Below are positions 1-9,457 of a stretch of 64,000 nucleotides of DNA, in pieces. Both the position numbers and the translations under genes were made by a program. This stretch comes from Pelagibius sp028280305 (GTDB taxonomy: Bacteria > Pseudomonadota > Alphaproteobacteria > Kiloniellales > Kiloniellaceae), in the NCBI RefSeq assembly GCF_965233615.1, contig NZ_OZ247495.1; one strand, given 5' to 3'. Each line of letters starts with the position of its first letter. Within the stretch, counting starts at the first letter, position 1. The notes under the pieces are model-generated. The model did not search any database and was not told the origin of the DNA. It was given only the letters and a program-made list of their open reading frames with translations.

Positions 1-2
1 CC

Positions 3-1274
<1,272 letters not shown>

Positions 1275-1316
1275 TCCGGTCGCTCCCGACCCCCTTTTCC
1301 CTTATCCAGGATTACT

Positions 1317-2246
1317 GTGGCCCTTCTTATCAAGACCGACATCGAGCGCGGCAATGCCTGGGCCGAAGCCCTGGCCTCTGCCTATCCCGAACTGAAAACC
1401 CATACCTGGCCCTACAAGGGCGACCCGGCGGCAATCGACTACGCCCTGGTCTGGATGCCGCCGGAGGGGGAGCTGAAAAGCTATCCCAATCTGAAGGCGA
1501 TCTTTTCCATCGGTGCCGGCATCGACCACCTGGCCAGCGACCCGGACCTGCCGGAAGGCGTGCCGGTGGTGCGCATGGTGGAACCGGGCCTGACAGCCGG
1601 AATGTCCGAATATGTCGCGCTGGCAGCGCTGAACCATCACCGCTTCATCCAGGACTACGCCAATCAGCGCCAGGAAAAACGCTGGGAGGAAATCCCCCAG
1701 ATCGCCGCTTCGGCACGCCAGATCGGCATGCTGGGGCTCGGCGTGCTCGGCCGCGCGGCCCTGGAGAGTCTCGGAACCTTCGGCTTCAAGCTGGCGGGCT
1801 GGAGCCGCACCCCCAAGAGCATTACCGGCATTTCCTGCTATCACGGCGAAGAGGGCCTGCGCGAGTTTCTGGCCGAAACCGACATCCTGGTCTGCCTGCT
1901 GCCGCTGACCCCGGAGACCGAGGGCATTCTCAACCGCGACGTCTTCGCGCAGCTGCCGCGGGGGGCGGCGGTGATCAACGTCGGCCGCGGCGGGCATCTG
2001 GTGGAGGAGGACCTGCTGGAGGCCCTCGACAGCGGCCAGCTCGGCGGCGCGACCCTGGACGTCTTCCATGAGGAACCGCTGCCCAAAGACCATCCCTTCT
2101 GGACCCATCCCAAGGTCTTCATGACCCCCCACATCGCCAGCATGACAATCCCCGAGACCGCCTGCCAGGCCGTGGTCGCCAACATCCACCGCCTGGAGGC
2201 CGGCGAACCGCTGCGCCACGTCGTCGACATGACGCGGGGGTACTAG
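1317..2246 (+). CDS. ghrA: Glyoxylate/hydroxypyruvate reductase A
   Basis: A 309-residue D-2-hydroxyacid dehydrogenase that reduces glyoxylate to glycolate and hydroxypyruvate to D-glycerate with NADPH in the cytoplasm. The Rossmann motif GLGVLG is at residues 140-145. The substrate-binding arginine lies in INVGRGGHLVEEDLL and the catalytic histidine in MTPHIASMT. Length matches E. coli GhrA (312 residues). The start is GTG at 1317; no in-frame ATG gives the full N-terminus MALLIKTD. It follows the YejF-like gene by 42 bases and is probably co-transcribed with it. A palindromic repeat element lies immediately downstream. Assignment to the GhrA subgroup rather than another 2-hydroxyacid dehydrogenase rests on overall similarity to the family and on length. 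Confidence 0.9.
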   Translation: MALLIKTDIERGNAWAEALASAYPELKTHTWPYKGDPAAIDYALVWMPPEGELKSYPNLKAIFSIGAGIDHLASDPDLPEGVPVVRMVEPGLTAGMSEYVALAALNHHRFIQDYANQRQEKRWEEIPQIAASARQIGMLGLGVLGRAALESLGTFGFKLAGWSRTPKSITGISCYHGEEGLREFLAETDILVCLLPLTPETEGILNRDVFAQLPRGAAVINVGRGGHLVEEDLLEALDSGQLGGATLDVFHEEPLPKDHPFWTHPKVFMTPHIASMTIPETACQAVVANIHRLEAGEPLRHVVDMTRGY

Positions 2247-2269
2247 AGGACCGGGGCTTTGTTGACCCT

Positions 2270-2415
2270 CGTCATGCTCGGGCTTGTCCCGAGCATCCAT
2301 CGATCTGCCGTATCGAGAACCAAGATCACAGGAGTTCCGCCGGCCAGAGCGGGGGCGCAGTCCATCAGACAAAAGCGCTGCACAATGGACCCTCGGGACA
2401 AGCCCGAGGGTGACG
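2270..2415. repeat. Palindromic dispersed repeat, copy 1 (31-base inverted ends)
   Basis: The ends at 2270-2300 and 2385-2415 are inverted repeats of each other, identical at 27 of 31 positions. Each end is itself a hairpin: GCTCGGG-cttgt-CCCGAGC on the left and CCCTCGGG-acaag-CCCGAGGG on the right. About 84 bases lie between them. A second copy with the same ends is at 23872-23983. Both copies sit just behind the 3' end of a gene. Similar TCGTCATGCTCGGG...CCCGAG elements are common between genes in alphaproteobacteria; the role (REP/MITE-like element or terminator) is not known to me. Confidence 0.8.
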
Positions 2416-2444
2416 GCTTAGAGATGTAAAGCCGCTACAGCGTC

Positions 2445-2804
2445 CTAACCGTCGTTCAACTTGCGGGCGGTCTCGGCAGCAAGATCGGCGAACTCGCGCA
2501 GGAATACCGAGCCTTTCACCGTGCGCTGCACAAGGATCGAGCGGCGGTCCGCTTCATCCGGCTTGCGGCGCAGAAAATCCAGCCCCTCGAGACGGTCCAG
2601 GGCACGGGTCACCGCCGGCTTGGACATGTTGAGGGTCGCCGCCAGGCCACGCACGGTGTGGGGTGGCGGCGCCTGGTAGATATGCAGGCAGAGCGCGAAT
2701 TGGCGCGCCGTCAGATCCGGCAGTTCGCGGTTCAGCGAGGCGACCATGACGCTGTGCCAGAGAGCAAGCGCCTGTCCCGGCTTGAGCGGCGGCATGGCGG
2801 CCAT
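2445..2804 (-). CDS. MarR-family transcriptional regulator
   Basis: A 119-residue winged-helix DNA-binding protein. Residues about 30-100 form the MarR domain: LTARQFALCLHIY, then the recognition helix region MSKPAVTRALDRLEGL and a wing with the typical acidic-arginine signature DEADRRS. It is shorter than most MarR proteins (140-150 residues), mainly at the N-terminal dimerisation helix, so dimer contacts may differ. It lies 127 bases downstream of the aminopeptidase gene on the same strand and could be co-transcribed with it or control it. The ligand and targets cannot be read from the sequence. Confidence 0.85.
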   Translation of the reverse strand: MAAMPPLKPGQALALWHSVMVASLNRELPDLTARQFALCLHIYQAPPPHTVRGLAATLNMSKPAVTRALDRLEGLDFLRRKPDEADRRSILVQRTVKGSVFLREFADLAAETARKLNDG

Positions 2805-2931
2805 GGGCAGCGCCCCGTTCCCTTACAGAGTCTCGTTACAGGTGCGAAACGAATTCTGCCGGAGCCCGGGAAGCGGCGCAAGGCCGGCCACGGATTTGTC
2901 CCAACACCCGATTTGCACCAGCGCTTCTTTT

Positions 2932-4329
2932 CTAGCGCCGGCTGCCGGATCCGCGCCGGATCAGTTCGGTGATGGCGCTGTAGACGGCGCGGAAGCCCAT
3001 GACGTCGCCGCCCTCAGGACGGCCGGGACGGCTCGTCAGGTTCCAGGCCATGACGTCGAAGTGGGCCCAGCGGGTGGCCGGGCTGACGAACTGTTCCAGG
3101 AAGAGCGCCGCGACAATGGCCCCGCCGTAGGGATTGTTGGAAATGTTGTTGAGGTCGGCGACCTTGCTCTCCAGTCCCTGGCGATAGGGCTGATGCAGCG
3201 GCATACGCCAGACGGGGTCGTTCTCGGCGGCGGACTGGCGCAGCACTGCACCGGCCAGCTTGTCGTCGTTGCAGAAAAACGCCGGCAGATCGGTGCCCAG
3301 AGCCACCCGCGCCGCGCCGGTCAGGGTGGCAAAATCGATCAGCAGGTCCGGTGCCTCGCTGTCGGCCTCGGCGAGGGCGTCGCAGAGGATGAGACGCCCC
3401 TCGGCGTCGGTATTGCCGACCTCCACCGTCAGGCCCTTGCGGGTCTGCAGGACATCGAGCGGACGAAAGGCGTTGCCGGACACGGCGTTTTCCACCGCCG
3501 GCACCAGAACGCGCAGCCTGACCGGCAGCTTCTGCGCCATGATCAGAGAGGCCAGACCCAGCACATAGGCGGCACCGCCCATGTCCTTCTTCATCATCTT
3601 CATGCCCGAGGCCGGCTTCAGGTCCAGGCCGCCGGAATCGAAACAGACCCCCTTGCCGACAAGAGTGACCTTGGGGCCGCGCGCGCCCCAGCGCAGGTCG
3701 ATGAGCCGCGGCTCGTCGTCGCTGGCACGGCCGACCGCATGGACCGCGGGATAGTTCTTGCGCAGCAGGGCATCGCCGACGATGACGCTGCATTTGGCGC
3801 GGTGACGCTTGGCCAGAACCTTGGCGGCATCGGCCAGCGCCGCCGGCCCGAGATCGTTGGCCGGGGTGTTGATGAGATCGCGTGCCAGGAAAATCGCCTC
3901 GGCCATATGGGCCACCAGGTTTTCATCCGCCCCCTTGGGCCAGACAAGCCGCGCGTAGTCCCGGCCATTGTCCTTGTAGCGGGTGAAGGCATAGGTGCCG
4001 AGCCACCAGCCGAGCGCCGCCCGGGTCGCCGCCGGCGCGCGCAGCGAGGAAGCCAAGCGATAGCTGCCCGGCGGCAAGCTGACGGGCAGGGCGGCGTAGG
4101 ACCAGATCGGTTCCTCGGCATCGACAATCAGCAGCACCTCGGCCAGCGCCCCCGCATCATCCGGCAACAAGCAGAAGTTGCCGGGGGCGGCCTTGAAGCC
4201 GCTCTGGTCGATCCACTTGCGCCATACGGCATCCTGTTGCTTCAGCCAGGCATCGAAGGTGTCGCGGGTCTGTACGGTAATCGGCTTCGCGCCGGCGGCG
4301 TCGGAAACCAGGAATGTTTTTTCAGCCAA
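2932..4329 (-). CDS. M17 family leucyl aminopeptidase
   Basis: A 465-residue cytosolic metallo-aminopeptidase that removes N-terminal residues from peptides. The catalytic C-terminal domain carries the M17 signature NTDAEGRL, the metal-ligand block GKGVCFDSGGLDLKP with its lysine and aspartate, and KKDMGGAA. The motif LPAVEN of E. coli PepA is seen as VPAVENAVSG. The N-terminal half (about 160 residues) is weakly conserved, as is usual. The start is TTG at 4329 with a GGAG about ten bases upstream; no in-frame ATG precedes the conserved region. It is divergent from the GST gene across 139 bases. The protein is closer to the PepB-like short forms than to PepA (503 residues), so no symbol is assigned. 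Confidence 0.9.
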   Translation of the reverse strand: MAEKTFLVSDAAGAKPITVQTRDTFDAWLKQQDAVWRKWIDQSGFKAAPGNFCLLPDDAGALAEVLLIVDAEEPIWSYAALPVSLPPGSYRLASSLRAPAATRAALGWWLGTYAFTRYKDNGRDYARLVWPKGADENLVAHMAEAIFLARDLINTPANDLGPAALADAAKVLAKRHRAKCSVIVGDALLRKNYPAVHAVGRASDDEPRLIDLRWGARGPKVTLVGKGVCFDSGGLDLKPASGMKMMKKDMGGAAYVLGLASLIMAQKLPVRLRVLVPAVENAVSGNAFRPLDVLQTRKGLTVEVGNTDAEGRLILCDALAEADSEAPDLLIDFATLTGAARVALGTDLPAFFCNDDKLAGAVLRQSAAENDPVWRMPLHQPYRQGLESKVADLNNISNNPYGGAIVAALFLEQFVSPATRWAHFDVMAWNLTSRPGRPEGGDVMGFRAVYSAITELIRRGSGSRR

Positions 4330-4468
4330 GAGAAAGAGCTCCGGAAGACTCTAGAGATCAGCACGCTCGGAAAGACGCGGCTTTGAGGACAAGGGGCCAC
4401 GAACAGCTTGCGCGGCCGGCGCATCTTTGCGCTAAATCCCCGCTCTGTCGAGCCGGAGCTGTGCCCGA

Positions 4469-5116
4469 ATGTCCACATACAAGCTGATCCTTGGCAACAA
4501 GACCTATTCCTCCTGGTCGCTGCGCGGCTGGTTGATCGTCAAGCTGGCGGGCATAGCCTTTGATGAAGAAATCATCTTTCTGCGCAAGCCGGATACGCGG
4601 GAAAAGATCCTGCGCCACAGCCCGGCGGGCAAGGTGCCGGCCCTGATCGAGGACGGCCGCGTCATCTGGGACAGCCTGGCCATCGGCGAGTATCTGGCGG
4701 AGTCCTTCCCCGATCGCGGGCTCTGGCCCGGTGATCCGGCGGCGCGCGCCAGGGCGCGCGCGGTGACCGCCGAAATGCATTCGGGATTTCCGGCGCTGCG
4801 CCAGGCCCTGCCCATGGATCTGAACAACCATTATCCCGGCCATATCCTCGCCGCCGAGGTGCGGGCGGACGTCACCCGTATTGAGGAGATCTGGGAAACC
4901 TGCCGCCGCGACTTCGGCAGCGGCGGGGCCTTCCTCTTCGGCGAGCCGGGGATCGCCGATGCCTTCTTCGCGCCGGTGGTCACCCGCTTCGCCACCTATG
5001 ACGTGGCGCTCGGCCAGACCGCGGCCGACTACTGCCGCACGGTGACCGACTGGCCACTGATGCGGCAATGGCGCGAGGAGGCCGCCGAAGAGACCGGGGT
5101 TATCGTCTTTTCCTGA
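4469..5116 (+). CDS. Glutathione S-transferase family protein
   Basis: A 215-residue cytosolic protein with the two-domain GST layout. The thioredoxin-fold half (residues 1-85) shows the beginning YKLILGNKTYSSWSLRGW, where a serine of the SSWS segment is the likely glutathione-activating residue, the cis-proline in GKVPAL, and the gamma-glutamyl binding motif DSLAIGEYL. The helical half holds the N-capping region GEPGIADAFFAPV. The substrate is unknown. The gene is divergent from the aminopeptidase and ends 7 bases from the convergent TAXI gene. Confidence 0.87.
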   Translation: MSTYKLILGNKTYSSWSLRGWLIVKLAGIAFDEEIIFLRKPDTREKILRHSPAGKVPALIEDGRVIWDSLAIGEYLAESFPDRGLWPGDPAARARARAVTAEMHSGFPALRQALPMDLNNHYPGHILAAEVRADVTRIEEIWETCRRDFGSGGAFLFGEPGIADAFFAPVVTRFATYDVALGQTAADYCRTVTDWPLMRQWREEAAEETGVIVFS

Positions 5117-5123
5117 GCGCGCC

Positions 5124-6158
5124 CTATTCCAGTACACCGGCTTCGCGGTAATAGCGCTCGGCGCCGGGGTGCAGCGGCACGCCCAGCCCCTCCAAGGCAT
5201 TCTCCAAGACGATCTGCGCACCCTTGGGATGCCCCTTGTCGAGGAGTTGCCGGGTGCTTGGATGCCAGAGCGAGCGGGTAATCTCGTAGACGATTTCCTC
5301 GGGAACGCTCTCGGCGACCAGCCACTGGGCGCCGACGGAGACCGTCTCGCGTTCGCCGATCCCCGGATAGGTCCCGCTCGCCAGCACCTGTCTGGCAAAG
5401 AAGGGGGAGCCGGCCAGCAGACCCTCGGTCGCGCCGCCGTCGATGGGCACCAGATCGATCAGGGCCTCCTCGGCCAGTTCCTGAACCGCGGCGGCGGGCG
5501 TGCCGGCGGTGAAGAAGAAGCCGTCGATTTCCGCTTCGCGCAGGGCATCGGCGGCGGAACCGGAGGCGAGCGCCACGCCCTCGACATCCGCTTCGGTCAG
5601 GCCGAAAGCCTGCAGCACCAGCAGCGCGTTGAGCCGGGTGCCGGAGCCCTTCCGGTCCAGGGAGATACGCTTGCCCTTGACGTCGGCCACCGTCTTGATG
5701 CCGGCATCGAAACGCACCACCAGATGAATCGTCTCTGGATAGAGATTCGCGATGGCCCTGAGATTGGCGATGGCGCCTTCCTGTTTGAAGATTTCCTGGC
5801 CGTTGAAGGCCCAGAAGGCGACATCCGATTGGCTGAAGCCGGATTCCAGGCTGCCGTCGCGCATCTGGCGCACGTTATCGACCGAGCCCCGGGTCGACTG
5901 GGCGACCGCCACCAGGCCCGGAACCCCGCAACTGCCGCCGCGCTCGCAGCTTCGGCTGCCCGGTGGAGAGGAGATGGCGCTGGCAATGATCCCGCCGACC
6001 GGGAAATAGGTTCCCGCCGTCGAACCGGTGCCCACCCGGAAGAACCGGATATCCTGGGCGGCGACGGCAGCCACCGTGCCGGCGAGCAACAGCCCTGCGA
6101 GAACGGAAAAACGAAAGACCCGAAGCCCCTTCAAGGGACCCAAAATGCGGCGAAGCAT
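5124..6158 (-). CDS. TAXI-family TRAP transporter solute-binding protein
   Basis: A 344-residue periplasmic binding protein of the TAXI type (TRAP-associated extracytoplasmic immunogenic family). I start it at the ATG at 6158, which has a GAGG six bases upstream and gives a normal signal peptide: basic start, hydrophobic core FSVLAGLLLAGTVAAVAA, cleavage near AAQ. The mature protein begins with the family hallmark RVGTGSTAGTYFPVGG and contains AVAQSTRGSVDNV and the ligand-site region SQSDVAFWAF. An in-frame start at 6203 would put 15 extra residues before the signal and is less likely. TAXI proteins work with a fused DctQM permease, often glutamate/glutamine or similar uptake; no such permease is in this window, so the partner must be elsewhere. 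Confidence 0.9.
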   Translation of the reverse strand: MLRRILGPLKGLRVFRFSVLAGLLLAGTVAAVAAQDIRFFRVGTGSTAGTYFPVGGIIASAISSPPGSRSCERGGSCGVPGLVAVAQSTRGSVDNVRQMRDGSLESGFSQSDVAFWAFNGQEIFKQEGAIANLRAIANLYPETIHLVVRFDAGIKTVADVKGKRISLDRKGSGTRLNALLVLQAFGLTEADVEGVALASGSAADALREAEIDGFFFTAGTPAAAVQELAEEALIDLVPIDGGATEGLLAGSPFFARQVLASGTYPGIGERETVSVGAQWLVAESVPEEIVYEITRSLWHPSTRQLLDKGHPKGAQIVLENALEGLGVPLHPGAERYYREAGVLE

Positions 6159-6283
6159 GAGCGCCTCTTCATCGAGGCCGGGCATGCCGCCCGGCAATTG
6201 CACCGCCTCAGGATATCAAGCCGGCGGGAAGGGCGCCAGGGGGCCACCCTCGCGGCCGCACCTGAATGCCCCGCCGGCCCGGC

Positions 6284-7105
6284 TCACCCCTGGCGGCGCC
6301 GGGCCTTGATGCGCTTGTAAACGACCGGCATCAGCGACAGCAGCGAAAGGCCCACCAGGCCGGCAACAACCTGCGGCGTCAGCACAGAACCGACGGTGAA
6401 TTCGCCGCCCTGGTCGAAGACCGAACCGAGCCCGGCGCCGGCCAGAATAAAGACAAGGGTTCCCGGAATGATCCCGACGAAGGTGCCGAGCATATAGGTG
6501 CGCAGCGGCACGCCCAGGAAAGCGGGAACCAGGTTGACGACGAAAAAGGGGAACAGAGGGATCAAGCGCAGCACCAGCAGATAGCTGAGGGCGTTCTCCT
6601 TGAAGCCCGCCTCCATGCGCTGCAAAAACGGGCCGGCGCGGTCGCGCAGGGCGGACCCCAGGGCCGTGCGGGCGATCAGGAAAACGACCGTGGCTCCAAG
6701 GGTTGCGGCGAAGAGCACATAGATCGCGCCGAAGAGGGTGCCGAACAGGAAGCCGCCGGCGACGGTCAGAACGACACCGCCGGGCAGCGACAAGGCGGTT
6801 GAAGCCGTATAGATCGCGATAAAGGCCAAAGCGGCGAGAACGGTGTGATCGGCGACGATGCCATTCAGAAAGGCGCGGTGTTCGCGCAGGCTGTCGATGG
6901 AAAGGTGCTCGTGCAGACCCAGGGAAAAGGTTGCGCCGATCGCAGCCACCAGGACCGCCAGGGGCACAAGGCGTTTTACTACGGAGCTTTTGCGCTTCCC
7001 GCCCGACCCCTGCGCTGCGGAGGGAGTCGAGGTTACAGGGCTCGATCCAACAGAGCTGGGGCCAACAGAGCTGGGGCCAACAGAGGTCTGGACATGGTCG
7101 GTCAT
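6284..7105 (-). CDS. TVP38/TMEM64 (VTT-domain) inner-membrane protein
   Basis: A 273-residue integral membrane protein of the DedA-like VTT superfamily. After a hydrophilic N-terminus there are about five or six hydrophobic segments. The core FLFGTLFGAIYVLFAATLG followed by FLIARTALG is the family pattern of spaced glycines ending in F..R, and the amphipathic segment LLVLRLIPLFPFFVVN is the conserved reentrant loop. The start ATG has GGAG in front. The N-terminus holds a short SVGPS repeat encoded by a 15-base tandem repeat. The upstream gene is a mercuric-reductase-like flavoprotein; TVP38 domains and such flavoproteins are often neighbours or fused, which supports a shared but undefined role. 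Lipid scrambling has been shown for some relatives only. Confidence 0.88.
   Translation of the reverse strand: MTDHVQTSVGPSSVGPSSVGSSPVTSTPSAAQGSGGKRKSSVVKRLVPLAVLVAAIGATFSLGLHEHLSIDSLREHRAFLNGIVADHTVLAALAFIAIYTASTALSLPGGVVLTVAGGFLFGTLFGAIYVLFAATLGATVVFLIARTALGSALRDRAGPFLQRMEAGFKENALSYLLVLRLIPLFPFFVVNLVPAFLGVPLRTYMLGTFVGIIPGTLVFILAGAGLGSVFDQGGEFTVGSVLTPQVVAGLVGLSLLSLMPVVYKRIKARRRQG
7047..7085. repeat. 15-base tandem repeat inside the TVP38 gene
   Basis: The unit CCAACAGAGCTGGGG occurs at 7047-7061 and 7062-7076, followed by nine bases of a third unit. On the coding strand it encodes repeated SVGPS near the N-terminus of the membrane protein. The frame is preserved because the unit is a multiple of three. 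Confidence 0.9.
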
Positions 7106-7210
7106 GATAAACTCCGGGCTTGCCGCGGGGGCGCCGTCGCCCCGGCAGTGGGATTGAGTGTCCTTGGTAAAATCGCTCGTCCGGCCGCCGCGCGGCCTCT
7201 GCCTGCGGCG

Positions 7211-8635
7211 TTAGAAGCGCTGCAGAAAGCGGACGATCTTGCGGGTTCGTTCGCTGAACAGGCTTGGGGTGTAGTAGCTGCCCGCCGCCCGCTTGTTCAC
7301 TTCACCCAGGGTCGGATAGGGCGCGATGATGTTCGCCATGGCGCCGATCTTCAGGCCCTGGCTGATCGCCAAGACCCAGGGCTGGAGAAGCTCGCCAGCA
7401 TGAAGGCCAGCGATGGAGGCGCCGAGGATCTTGCCCCGCGCACCGACCACCACCTTCACCAGGCCGTCGGTCGCCCGCTCGGCCTGCGCCCGGTCGTTCT
7501 CCTCAAAAGACCACTTCAGCGCGCGGACTTTATCGCCGAACTTCTCGCGCGCCTCGGCTTCGGTCATCCCGACATGGGCGATCTCCGGATCGGTATAGGT
7601 GACCCAGGGCACGGCTTTGTAGTCGACCTTGGCCGGCAGTTTGAAAAGCGCATTGCGGATCACGATGCCCGCGTGATAGCCGGCCATGTGGGTGAACTGG
7701 AAACCGCCGGCAACGTCGCCGATGGCGAAGATCTTCTTATTGCTGCTGCGCAGTCTTTCATCGACCTCGATCCCTTTGGGGGAATAGGTCACGCCGGCCG
7801 CTTCCAGGTTCAGGCCGTTGACGTTGGCACGGCGTCCGGCGGCCACCAGCAGATGAGAGCCGGCGATGCGTTGCGGTTTGCCATCGACCTCGATCTCAAC
7901 GGCGATACCGTTGCCGTCCTGGCTGATCTGCTTGATGGCGATCCCCTCGTGGATTTCGACACCGTCCTCTACCAGCCGCTTGCGGGCGAAGGCGGTGACG
8001 TCGGGATCATCCTTGCCGAGAACGGTAAACATCTCCAACAGCGACACCCGCGCACCCAGACGGCGCTGCGCCTGAGCCAGTTCGGCGCCGATCGGGCCGC
8101 CGCCGATCACGATCAGATGCTCCGGCCGCTCGGCCAGATCAAAGACCGTCTCGTTGGTCATGAAGGGAACCTGGTCGAGGCCGGGGATCGGCGGCACCGC
8201 GGCGGAAGAACCGGTTGCGATGACGAAGCGCTTGGCCTTGACCCGGGTATCGCCGGCAACGATCTCGTCCGGCCCGGTGAAGCTGCCGGCGGCCTGGATA
8301 ACCGTAACACCCAGATCCTCGAAGCGTTCGACCGAATCGTGCGGGGCGATGGCCGCGATCACACCGCGGACGTGATCACGCACGCCGAGGAAATCGACCT
8401 CGGGCTCGTGTCCGTTGACACCGAACTTGCCGGCGTTGCGAACCGTGTCGGCGGCATGGCCGGCGGCGATCAGCGCCTTGGACGGCACGCAACCATAGTT
8501 CAGGCAGTCGCCGCCCATCTTGCCCTTTTCGATCAGCACCACCTTGGCGCCCATTTGCGATGCGCCGGCTGCGACCGAGAGGCCGCCTGAGCCGCCGCCT
8601 ATTACGCAGATATCCGCTTGGATGGTCTTGGCCAT
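7211..8635 (-). CDS. Mercuric-reductase-like FAD/NAD(P) disulfide oxidoreductase
   Basis: A 474-residue flavoprotein of the lipoamide dehydrogenase/mercuric reductase superfamily. The FAD motif GGGSGG is near the N-terminus, the redox-active pair is C44/C49 in GGDCLNYGCVPSK, the pyridine nucleotide motif is GGGPIGAE, and the second FAD motif is IFAIGDVAGG. In the C-terminal dimerisation domain the usual lipoamide dehydrogenase HPTLSE is YPTLGE, with tyrosine in place of the catalytic histidine, as in mercuric reductases. It lacks both the N-terminal MerA metal domain and the C-terminal vicinal cysteines, so Hg(II) reduction is not supported. I start it at 8635, where AAGGA lies eight bases upstream; an upstream frame to 8701 adds 22 unconserved residues. 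It lies between a cupredoxin-like gene and a TVP38 gene on the same strand. Confidence 0.88.
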   Translation of the reverse strand: MAKTIQADICVIGGGSGGLSVAAGASQMGAKVVLIEKGKMGGDCLNYGCVPSKALIAAGHAADTVRNAGKFGVNGHEPEVDFLGVRDHVRGVIAAIAPHDSVERFEDLGVTVIQAAGSFTGPDEIVAGDTRVKAKRFVIATGSSAAVPPIPGLDQVPFMTNETVFDLAERPEHLIVIGGGPIGAELAQAQRRLGARVSLLEMFTVLGKDDPDVTAFARKRLVEDGVEIHEGIAIKQISQDGNGIAVEIEVDGKPQRIAGSHLLVAAGRRANVNGLNLEAAGVTYSPKGIEVDERLRSSNKKIFAIGDVAGGFQFTHMAGYHAGIVIRNALFKLPAKVDYKAVPWVTYTDPEIAHVGMTEAEAREKFGDKVRALKWSFEENDRAQAERATDGLVKVVVGARGKILGASIAGLHAGELLQPWVLAISQGLKIGAMANIIAPYPTLGEVNKRAAGSYYTPSLFSERTRKIVRFLQRF

Positions 8636-8697
8636 CTTGTTGTTCCTTGTTCTGGGGAAGGCCCGGGTCTTCTTGTCACCGGGCACGATCCCGAAGC

Positions 8698-9180
8698 TCA
8701 ACCTTCAACGACGATCTTGTAATCCGGTGTCGGGTTCAGCGGGCAGCTGTAGATGTACTCGCCGGCTTCCAAGGTCACTTCGTAGTCCTTGGTCGTCCCC
8801 GTGCTGAGGCCGCCGCCGGAAACCGAGGTCTTGCTCAGCTTGTGCAGGGGATTGCGCCAGTCGTAGTCGTGCTCGCGCACCCAAAATCCGAGATCGTAGG
8901 GCACGTTCTTGTTGGTGACCCGGAAGATGTACTTGCCGGGCTTCAGGTTCAGCACCTTGGCGGAAGCCAGACGCTCGGCACCTGACTCGGCATTGATCGT
9001 GTCGCAGTCGGCCTTGCTGTTGGATGTGTAGCCGTGGTCGCCGCCGGCCTCGATCTCGACAAACTGGCAGGCGGTCTGGGTCAGCTCGATGACCTGGGCT
9101 TCTTCAGCCGAGACAGAGGCGACACCGAGAGCAAAGGCCCCGGCGGCGAGGGAAGCAGTGGTCAGCAGAACCTTTTTCAT
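8698..9180 (-). CDS. Secreted cupredoxin-like protein
   Basis: A 160-residue periplasmic protein with a clear signal peptide (MKKVLLTTASLAAGAFALG, cleavage after VSA). The C-terminal half has the cupredoxin beta-strand pattern: LKPGKYIFRVTNKNVPYDLGFWV, then TKDYEVTLEAGEYIYSCPLNPTPDYKIVVEG. The single cysteine in YSCPLN is where a type-1 copper cysteine would sit, but the histidine and methionine that should follow it are absent, so classic blue-copper binding is doubtful. Two more cysteines (TACQF, KADCD) might form a disulfide. The start ATG has GGAG upstream. It heads a three-gene module with the flavoprotein and TVP38 genes. Function is unknown; the fold assignment is mine from pattern only. 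Confidence 0.72.
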   Translation of the reverse strand: MKKVLLTTASLAAGAFALGVASVSAEEAQVIELTQTACQFVEIEAGGDHGYTSNSKADCDTINAESGAERLASAKVLNLKPGKYIFRVTNKNVPYDLGFWVREHDYDWRNPLHKLSKTSVSGGGLSTGTTKDYEVTLEAGEYIYSCPLNPTPDYKIVVEG

Positions 9181-9457
9181 GATGCTTTCTCCGTATCGCT
9201 GTCGCGGGGTTGCCGAACGTCTCGATGGTCCCCCGACCTGATCTGGGCGCCTGGGTAAAACCCGTCTTCGGCGACCGCTTGGAGGTCAAATGGGGAGGCT
9301 AAATCCCGCCGAAAGGCCTCTCACAGGGTTGTGACTCTCCGTTACAGCCGCCTGGCCGCCCTCAACCCCGGACTTTCAGCACTATTGGGGGCCATAGGCG
9401 GCGGTTTATCAAGGAATCATGCCATGACATGGCCTTAAAGACCCTTAAACCGCTTTT

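Noticed and set aside
6845..8590. 581-codon plus-strand frame opposite the flavoprotein and TVP38 genes
   Set aside because: It crosses the intergenic gap and both genes in antisense; the opposite strand has clear enzymes.
7211..8635. Mercuric reductase or lipoamide dehydrogenase as a firm name
   Set aside because: It lacks MerA's C-terminal cysteines and metal domain, and it lacks the histidine of lipoamide dehydrogenase; no mer or 2-oxoacid dehydrogenase genes are near.
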